A DNA stretch of 6,469 bases from Candidatus Hydrogenedentota bacterium (GTDB lineage Bacteria > Hydrogenedentota > Hydrogenedentia > Hydrogenedentales > SLHB01): positions 1 through 6,469 of the forward strand of contig JAJDAB010000420.1 of NCBI GenBank assembly GCA_029262095.1, in the 5' to 3' direction. Each line of letters opens with the position of its first letter. Positions within the stretch are counted from its first letter, which is position 1. Positions 1-4,807 of this stretch are shown in pieces. The position numbers and the translations under genes were made by a program. The notes under the pieces are model-generated. The model did not search any database. It worked only from the letters and a program-made list of their open reading frames with translations, and had not been told where the DNA came from.

Positions 1-67
1 GCTGGACTTTATGCTCAATCGATTTAATCGCTGGGCAAACCCCTGGAACACCCCAGCAGAACATTAG
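1..67 (+). CDS. ABC transporter permease, C-terminal end (5' partial)
   Basis: An open frame enters from the left edge (codons from base 2) and stops at TAG 65-67, giving 21 residues that include LNRFNRWANPW. An aromatic/basic tail of the 'L-NRF-RW--PW' kind is typical of the cytoplasmic C-terminus of binding-protein-dependent permeases in the NitT/TauT group (SsuC/TauC-like), just after the last membrane helix. The next gene, 15 bp on and in the same frame, is an ATPase of that same transporter group, which is the main support. The role would be the membrane channel of an importer of an anion or small organic solute. So little is visible that the substrate cannot be named. Identity as a permease is likely but rests mostly on context. 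Confidence 0.6.
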   Translation, partial: LDFMLNRFNRWANPWNTPAEH

Positions 68-71
68 GCGG
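66..71 (+). promoter_or_regulatory. Probable Shine-Dalgarno of the ABC ATPase gene
   Basis: AGGCGG differs by one base from AGGAGG and lies 11 nt before the GTG at 83. The spacing is slightly long. It overlaps the stop codon of the preceding permease frame, which suits translation re-initiation within one mRNA. Confidence 0.45.
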
Positions 72-82
72 GCGTACCCTTC

Positions 83-1036
83 GTGGAAGACCAACTCGTA
101 CTCGAAAGCCGGTCCGTCAACCATTGGTTCGGCCCCAAGAAAGTTCTATACGACATTAACCTGAAGGTCGCACGCGGACAGATTGTGTCCTTGGTCGGCC
201 CGAGCGGTTGCGGTAAATCGACCTTACTCCGCGCTATTGTTGGAACGCACTTGCCGCGCGATGGCGAAGTTGTCATCTACTCCGGAAAAAAAGGGCATGA
301 CGGAGACACCGTGACCGGGCCCGGTCGCGATCGCGGGATCGTCTATCAACACTATTCCTTGTTTCCGTTTCTGACTGCGCAACAAAATGTGGCGTTCGGC
401 CTGATGCTCGATCAAACGAGTCTTCCATTTCGGGTTTTTCAATTCCCGAAGTGGCGCAAAATACGCAAGGGCCACCTTGAAGAAGCCGCCGCGTTTCTGG
501 AAAAACTAGGGCTCGGAGAATCGGTCCACAAGTATCCGCATCAGCTTTCCGGGGGCATGCGTCAACGCGTGGCAATCGCGCAGGCGTTGATTATGAAGCC
601 CGAGATTACACTGTTGGACGAACCGTTTGGCGCACTCGACGAAGCCACGCGTGAGGACTTGCAGCGCATGTTGTTGACCCTCTACCTCGAAAACCGGCAG
701 GCGAAGGATCGAGGCGAACAGCCGCCCTATACCATTTTCATCGTGACGCACGAGTTGAACGAAGCGCTGTATGTCGGAGACCGGATAATTGGGTTGTCGC
801 AGTATTGGAATTGGCGTGACTCGAATCATGCCGAATTCCCGGGTGCTACTATCGTCTACGATAAGAAAGCCCCAGTATTTGAACCCGACGAACATCGTAA
901 TTACGAGCTGCTAGAAGAGCAACGCGATGAGATTCGCCGCGTCGTTTTTGATCCGGAGCACTTGCAAGCACGCGACGAGTTCCGAAAATTTTGGCAGGAA
1001 GTCAAAAAGGACGGTGGACATGGAGTCTTGAAATGA
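83..1036 (+). CDS. ABC transporter ATP-binding protein, NitT/TauT (SsuB/TauB-like) family, with insert and C-terminal extension
   Basis: Cytoplasmic ATPase subunit that would drive an importer of the nitrate/sulfonate/taurine type; the substrate is unknown. Visible motifs (residues from GTG 83): Walker A GPSGCGKST 39-47, Q-loop Gln89, signature LSGGM 155-159, Walker B ITLLDE 175-180, D-loop GALD 183-186, H-loop His223. All catalytic residues are present. The phrase 'GPGRDRGIVYQ' before the Q-loop is characteristic of this family. The start is forced: an in-frame TAG lies at 65-67, no other start codon lies between, and the next Met is residue 108, beyond Walker A. At 317 residues it is longer than the roughly 250-270 usual for SsuB/TauB. 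The excess lies in a basic/aromatic segment (about 111-135) between Q-loop and signature, and in a tail of about 75 residues after the 'DRIIGLSQYW' strand. It follows a permease end by 15 bp and overlaps the AAA gene by 4 bp (ATGA), so the three are one operon. Family assignment is secure; the role of the additions is unknown. Confidence 0.95.
   Translation: MEDQLVLESRSVNHWFGPKKVLYDINLKVARGQIVSLVGPSGCGKSTLLRAIVGTHLPRDGEVVIYSGKKGHDGDTVTGPGRDRGIVYQHYSLFPFLTAQQNVAFGLMLDQTSLPFRVFQFPKWRKIRKGHLEEAAAFLEKLGLGESVHKYPHQLSGGMRQRVAIAQALIMKPEITLLDEPFGALDEATREDLQRMLLTLYLENRQAKDRGEQPPYTIFIVTHELNEALYVGDRIIGLSQYWNWRDSNHAEFPGATIVYDKKAPVFEPDEHRNYELLEEQRDEIRRVVFDPEHLQARDEFRKFWQEVKKDGGHGVLK
1022..1025 (+). promoter_or_regulatory. 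Shine-Dalgarno that fixes the AAA gene start
   Basis: GGAG lies inside the last codons of the ABC ATPase gene, 7 nt before the ATG at 1033. That ATG overlaps the TGA of the previous gene as ATGA. This spacing favours 1033 over the in-frame ATG at 991, which lies 42 bp deeper inside the upstream gene. Confidence 0.75.
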
Positions 1037-2856
1037 AGACGCCGAGCTATGATTTCTTGCGCGACGCTGGCCGCATACTCAACTCCGGTCAATCCCGGAC
1101 GCTTGTCGTTACCGGCAACATTTACGACCTGTTCTGCATGGAGACCGATGACGATCGCGATGACTACGTGCCGTTGGTCGAATTTCTGACACAGAGTTGG
1201 TCCTTGCCTGGAAAAATTGTCGTCGTCTACGAAATCAATGGGCCGATTCGCTTTGTGCGCGCCGCTGATCGCGACTACATGAAGAAGGCCTGGCTCAAGT
1301 GGCGGACCGGGCTCGACGAAACCGAAGTCACCATTCAGCGGATGTTCTCTGACTCTAAGGCGGCGAGAGAAGCCGACGCAATCGGCACCGCCTTTGACGT
1401 AAACCTGATTAACGCAGTCGGTAATCCGACGCTTGCGCTCGAGCTGCTACGGCAAATGTGCATGTGTTCACGCATGGAATCCGGCGGCAAACCGGTGATG
1501 AAAGAAGAACTCATCATTTTGCTCGAAGCGGCCGACTTGGTTGTTCCAGAAGCGCCGATCACCAATCTGGCAGATGCTGATCGTCACCGGATGAACATTT
1601 GCCATGACTGGTTTTCCGATCCGGAATTTGCCAATGCAACTGACTCGGTCGTTTTGATCGCCGAGTCGCGCAGTTTGTTGCACCATCGCGTGGGTCGGTT
1701 GCCGCAAGTCCTCGAAGTGAGTGTACCGTCTCCCGATGAAGAAATCCGCAAACATTTCATTTCATGGTTCAATCGGAATTTGGACAAAGACGATCGCCTC
1801 AAGTTGTGGAGTTCGCAGCAGGATCTCGCCGAGTTCTCCGCAGGATTGTCCATTCACGCCCTGATGCAGTTGTTGCGCGGCGCGGCTTACTACGACGAAA
1901 AGTTGACGCAAGAAGCCGTTATCGACAAAGTCGAGTCCTACATCCAGAGTCAATTGGGTGAGGATATCGTCGAATTCAAGAAACCTTCTCACGGTCTTAA
2001 AGACGTTGTGGGTTTTTCCGACTTGAAGAGATTTCTCGAAGACGAAGTCATCCCGCGATTCCAATCCTCCGGCCCGGACGCGTTGACGGGGGCGGCAGTT
2101 GCGGGTCCGATCGGCGGCGGAAAGACATTCATTTTTGAGGCCGTGGCCGCTGAGTTGGATATGGTGGTACTGGTGCTGAAAAGCATTCGCAGCCAATGGT
2201 TCGGCCAGACCGACGTCATCTTTGAACGGCTAAAACGCGTGCTGGATGCGCTCGCCAAGGTGCTCATTTTCGTCGATGAAGCCGACACGCAATTCGGTGG
2301 TGTCGGCGCTGAGACCCACGCCACCGAGCGCCGTTTGACCGGAAAAATCCAGGCGATGATGTCCGACCCCCAAGCACGTGGGCGAGTAGCTTGGCTCCTG
2401 ATGACCGCCCGGATTCACTTGCTGTCGCCCGATATTCGACGACCGGGCCGTGTGGGCGATCTAATTATTCCCGTGCTCGATCCGGAAGGGGAAGATCGCG
2501 ATGCGTTCTTGCAATGGGTGCTGGATGGAGTGCTGCCGCAACCGGCGACAGAAGAAGAAGTCGCAAAGTTTAGCGGTGTGACGCAAGGGCATTCGGCAGC
2601 GGCGTTCGCGTCGCTGCGATCAGAGCTGAAGGCGCGCGCAATGCGTTCGGGCGGAGCCCTCGATATGGCTGGGATATTGGACGTAGCGCATGATCTAATC
2701 CCGCCCGCTATCGCGGAGACTCGCCGATTTCAAACCGTACAGGCTTTGATGAATTGCACGCGTCGTCGCTTGTTGCCGCCCGACCAGCGCGATCCAAGTT
2801 GCCGCGATCAATGGGCCGCAGAATTACGCGATCTCGAAGCACGCGGCATTCGGTAG
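1033..2856 (+). CDS. AAA+ ATPase with a degenerate N-terminal AAA-like half and an active C-terminal classical AAA domain
   Basis: Probable hexameric ATP-driven remodelling protein of 607 residues; the target is unknown. The C-terminal module is a classical AAA domain: Walker A GPIGGGKT 358-365, pore-loop segment SQWFGQ with Trp389, Walker B VLIFVDEAD 410-418 (Asp415, Glu416), and box VII IRRPGR 468-473, whose Arg470 and Arg473 align with the two arginine fingers of p97-type AAA proteins. The sensor-1 position, normally T-N-R, reads T-A-R (458-460), so the usual Asn is Ala. The N-terminal half (about 1-310) resembles a AAA fold without nucleotide-binding residues. It starts with TLVVTGNIYDLF (23-34), has no Walker A, and has a Walker-B-like strand IILLEAAD (161-168) lacking the Asp-Glu pair. 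After that come a sensor-1-like strand (206-213) and a lid-like stretch beginning VPSPDEEIRKHF (231-242). There is no signal peptide or membrane segment, so it should be cytoplasmic. The ATG overlaps the ABC ATPase stop and has a GGAG sequence 7 nt upstream; translational coupling suggests the two proteins work together. It may regulate or remodel the transporter or a protein serving the same pathway, which is inference. Confidence 0.88.
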   Translation: MKTPSYDFLRDAGRILNSGQSRTLVVTGNIYDLFCMETDDDRDDYVPLVEFLTQSWSLPGKIVVVYEINGPIRFVRAADRDYMKKAWLKWRTGLDETEVTIQRMFSDSKAAREADAIGTAFDVNLINAVGNPTLALELLRQMCMCSRMESGGKPVMKEELIILLEAADLVVPEAPITNLADADRHRMNICHDWFSDPEFANATDSVVLIAESRSLLHHRVGRLPQVLEVSVPSPDEEIRKHFISWFNRNLDKDDRLKLWSSQQDLAEFSAGLSIHALMQLLRGAAYYDEKLTQEAVIDKVESYIQSQLGEDIVEFKKPSHGLKDVVGFSDLKRFLEDEVIPRFQSSGPDALTGAAVAGPIGGGKTFIFEAVAAELDMVVLVLKSIRSQWFGQTDVIFERLKRVLDALAKVLIFVDEADTQFGGVGAETHATERRLTGKIQAMMSDPQARGRVAWLLMTARIHLLSPDIRRPGRVGDLIIPVLDPEGEDRDAFLQWVLDGVLPQPATEEEVAKFSGVTQGHSAAAFASLRSELKARAMRSGGALDMAGILDVAHDLIPPAIAETRRFQTVQALMNCTRRRLLPPDQRDPSCRDQWAAELRDLEARGIR

Positions 2857-2859
2857 GCG

Positions 2860-3588
2860 TTAGAAGTCGAACTCGTCGTCCTCAAGCGGTGATTCGCGAT
2901 TCGTGATACACAACAACCAGATACCGGTGAACACGACACACTCCCATAGCGCGAAGATGATGCGTAAGCCCGGTTGAATCCATGGCGTTGCCAGGGCGGC
3001 CTCCTGCATAGACAGGAGCACGAGCAAAACCGCAAACGTTGCGATGCATAATGCGGCAACTTGAGTGCCAAACCGGAAAATCGGTTGCATGGCTTCGCTG
3101 AGTTCACTCCAAACCAGCTTGCCGTGAAACATGACCACCGCGCCAAATGGTACGCTCACGATAGCGGTAGCGAACACAAGACCCCACAGAGCAGTGCCAG
3201 GGCCGCCCTGTCCCCAAATCGAATATGCCGCAACTTGTACGCGTATGATTGCCACTTCGACGAGATTCAGGCCAAACCAGAGCGTGAAAAACCGTTGCAG
3301 CGCTTCGCCAGGACCGCCGATACGCCACACGGGTCGGTCGATTGCTTTGCCCAACATCGCGAACGCGAGGCATTGAGTTGCCGCCGTTGCCGCTGCCACG
3401 AACAGATCGATTCCGAACATGTACGATTTTTCGAGATTGGTGAGAACGACACCTTCCTCAGGCGGAAACCCGAGAAGCATGTTCGCGCCTACGACGACAA
3501 ACGCAATTCCAGCATTTGCCGCCGCATACAAGGCGACTGATGCCGGGAACTGTTGAACGGTTCGCAATGAGATTGAAAATATGTTCAT
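2860..3588 (-). CDS. Six-helix integral membrane protein of unknown function
   Basis: I do not recognise the family. The 242-residue protein has six hydrophobic segments long enough to span the membrane, at about 17-40, 56-79, 99-122, 131-154, 172-194 and 206-228, and almost no soluble domain. The short C-terminal tail is strongly acidic (SPLEDDEFDF). Segments 3 and 4 are joined by a Gly/Pro-rich turn (GQGGPG, 126-131). No transporter or enzyme signature is visible. The ATG lies 12 nt after the stop of the PilZ gene on the same strand and has no good Shine-Dalgarno of its own, so it is probably translated by re-initiation from the PilZ mRNA. This pairing makes it a candidate membrane partner of the PilZ protein, by inference from context only. 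Its stop (TAA, 2862-2860) is three bases from the stop of the convergent AAA gene. The opposite strand also carries open frames here, but none has protein-like hydrophobic periodicity or a recognisable motif. Confidence 0.8.
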   Translation of the reverse strand: MNIFSISLRTVQQFPASVALYAAANAGIAFVVVGANMLLGFPPEEGVVLTNLEKSYMFGIDLFVAAATAATQCLAFAMLGKAIDRPVWRIGGPGEALQRFFTLWFGLNLVEVAIIRVQVAAYSIWGQGGPGTALWGLVFATAIVSVPFGAVVMFHGKLVWSELSEAMQPIFRFGTQVAALCIATFAVLLVLLSMQEAALATPWIQPGLRIIFALWECVVFTGIWLLCITNRESPLEDDEFDF

Positions 3589-3600
3589 ACGCTTTTGTCG

Positions 3601-4704
3601 CTATCCAACGCGTGAGTCCTCGAAGTGCTGTTGCTTGATCGTGACATGTTTTGCCACTTTTTCCCGATCGTCCGATCCCAGGCCCACGAATTGCGTTCGC
3701 AGCAAATGGCGACCTGCGGCCATATCGATTATCGCTATGATTTTGGCGATTACGGTTAACGGCTCAGATTCTTCCAGATCCAATGTTGCCTTCAAGAATA
3801 CCTGTTTTGAAACCGGTTGATGTACGACCGCGGCGAATCCGCCGGCGCTAACGTTGGTAATCCGGCCACGTATTTTGGTCACGACTTTCCGAGACAATAG
3901 GTCCATCTCTTCGTCATCTGTCGCGCCGTCAACTGGCTGATTAATAACACCGAGATCGGCAGTTTGATCATGCCTCACCCGAAAGTACTGCCGCGCCTGG
4001 ACTCGTTCCAAACCGGAATCGTGGAGAAAATTGAGGCCAGGCAAGTCGGGATGAGCACCATCGCACTTGAGGTCAAACAGGTAGCGTGCGTCGTCGTCGC
4101 GCCACATTCGGCTATGCACAACCGTACCGGGACGTAGCGCGGGCGATTCGGTCGATCCGTCCGCCCGTCCCAATGTCAGGAAGGCCTCGTCTACTGCGAG
4201 CGTTTTCATTTCAACCCAATTCAACGGACTTTCAGCGGCGTCTGCGATCCAAATGCGTTGATTGTTGAACAATTCACGCGTCGAATGGATGCGTTGTCCG
4301 AGTGGAATGTAGTCATGCGCCAATCGACCGCGCACATCCCGAAGAATGACACCCAGTTCTTTGTAACGTTCTTTCTTGCCTTGCCGAAGCAACTCGCCCA
4401 ACTCTTCCCCGATTGCGGTGTCAAACGGAAAGCGCTCGGCGATAATGCGTAGCGGATCTTTTGGCGCGCGATGCCGAATTAAAGTGCGCAATTCACGCCA
4501 CTCGCGATCGGAGAGGTCTTTGTCCTTTGCGATGTCTTCCGCGGACCGCCAAAACCCGCGAATACGTCTTCGCTGTGCGATCGATTGGCGCAACATTTCC
4601 AACGAGATCGCAGATATCAGCAGCCCTAGAAATAGGACCGCCGACCACATTATTGCCGAATTACTCAGAATCGGCACCGGTATCAGCCCGGTTTCGTCCT
4701 CCAC
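3601..4704 (-). CDS. Membrane-anchored YcgR-like PilZ domain protein (predicted c-di-GMP receptor)
   Basis: Predicted cyclic-di-GMP receptor of 367 residues. It has a short acidic N-terminus, one membrane helix (about 17-38), a basic stop-transfer stretch (RQSIAQRRRIRGFWR, 39-53) that puts the rest in the cytoplasm, and a helical region (about 54-125). Next is a YcgR-N-like beta domain (about 133-232) and a C-terminal PilZ domain (about 233-355). Both c-di-GMP motifs are intact: RQYFR (238-242) for RxxxR and NVSAGG (284-289) for [D/N]xSxxG. The domain closes with the typical strand RTQFVGL (336-342). The linker between motifs is long (41 residues) and carries an acidic patch DDEEMD (263-268). 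YcgR-type proteins act as c-di-GMP-dependent brakes or adaptors, often on flagella or secretion, but the target is not shown here. The start is forced: the codon before GTG 4704 is an in-frame TAA. An AGGGGA Shine-Dalgarno and a TATAAT box lie just upstream. The membrane protein gene follows 12 bp later, presumably in the same operon. Confidence 0.9.
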   Translation of the reverse strand: MEDETGLIPVPILSNSAIMWSAVLFLGLLISAISLEMLRQSIAQRRRIRGFWRSAEDIAKDKDLSDREWRELRTLIRHRAPKDPLRIIAERFPFDTAIGEELGELLRQGKKERYKELGVILRDVRGRLAHDYIPLGQRIHSTRELFNNQRIWIADAAESPLNWVEMKTLAVDEAFLTLGRADGSTESPALRPGTVVHSRMWRDDDARYLFDLKCDGAHPDLPGLNFLHDSGLERVQARQYFRVRHDQTADLGVINQPVDGATDDEEMDLLSRKVVTKIRGRITNVSAGGFAAVVHQPVSKQVFLKATLDLEESEPLTVIAKIIAIIDMAAGRHLLRTQFVGLGSDDREKVAKHVTIKQQHFEDSRVG

Positions 4705-4710
4705 TTAAGA

Positions 4711-4716
4711 TCCCCT
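4711..4716 (-). promoter_or_regulatory. Shine-Dalgarno of the PilZ gene
   Basis: On the minus strand AGGGGA precedes the GTG at 4704 with a 6-nt spacer. Together with the in-frame TAA immediately before the GTG it fixes the start. Confidence 0.6.
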
Positions 4717-4723
4717 ATTTGGC

Positions 4724-4729
4724 ATTATA
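4724..4729 (-). promoter_or_regulatory. Probable -10 element of the PilZ-membrane protein operon
   Basis: A perfect TATAAT reads on the minus strand. Transcription would start near 4717, giving a leader of only about 13 nt that begins at the Shine-Dalgarno. The -35 region is poor: TTACGC, 18 nt upstream, keeps only the two leading T residues of TTGACA, so an activator or another sigma factor may be needed. No operator-like repeat overlaps the box. Confidence 0.5.
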
Positions 4730-4760
4730 ACGCGATTACCCGTCATTGCGTAAGTGCCGG

Positions 4761-4776
4761 ACGCGCTAATGCGCGC
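4761..4776 (-). repeat. GC-rich hairpin in the gap after the XPB-N-like gene
   Basis: CGCGC (4762-4766) and GCGCG (4771-4775) pair around a TAAT loop, and the minus-strand RNA gains a sixth G-U pair at the base. It lies about 30 bp downstream of the XPB-N-like stop and upstream of the PilZ -10 box. There is no T-run after it in either direction, so a factor-independent terminator is not supported. It could stabilise an mRNA 3' end or be compositional. Confidence 0.3.
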
Positions 4777-4793
4777 GCGATGGCATGCGACGA

Positions 4794-4803
4794 GCCGTAC
4801 GGC
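4794..4803. repeat. Perfect 10-bp palindrome in the intergenic gap
   Basis: GCCGTACGGC is its own reverse complement and lies 4 bp beyond the stop of the XPB-N-like gene. It could be a small dimeric-protein site or the stem of a very tight fold. It lies about 65 bp upstream of the PilZ -10 box, far for a repressor but possible for an activator. Chance occurrence in GC-rich DNA is quite possible. Confidence 0.2.
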
Positions 4804-4807
4804 CGCG

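Noticed and set aside
327..334. GCGATCGC octamer, the HIP1 repeat of cyanobacteria
   Set aside because: I noticed only this copy in 6.5 kb, inside coding DNA; that is not the enrichment expected of a HIP1-bearing genome.
506..895. 129-codon minus-strand open frame inside the ABC ATPase gene
   Set aside because: It is antisense to a gene with all ABC motifs and has no recognisable domain of its own; it is a shadow of the coding pattern.
991..1035. Earlier in-frame ATG at 991 as the start of the AAA gene
   Set aside because: It would lie 46 bp inside the ABC ATPase gene, and its extra residues look unlike the domain. The ATG at 1033 has an ATGA overlap and a GGAG at ideal spacing.
1762..2196. 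144-codon minus-strand open frame inside the AAA gene
   Set aside because: It is antisense to the AAA domain, including Walker A, has no motif and no convincing ribosome site.
2808..3146. 112-codon minus-strand frame crossing the convergent junction
   Set aside because: It overlaps the ends of two better-supported genes, in another frame of the membrane protein, and looks like low-complexity Ser/Arg/Cys translation.
3061..3540. 159-codon plus-strand open frame opposite the membrane protein
   Set aside because: Its translation is rich in Arg, His and Cys with no domain or hydrophobic pattern, while the opposite strand gives six clean membrane helices and a sensible operon position.
4741..4807. 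Factor-independent terminator after the XPB-N-like gene
   Set aside because: GC-rich stems exist, but no T-run follows any of them on either strand.
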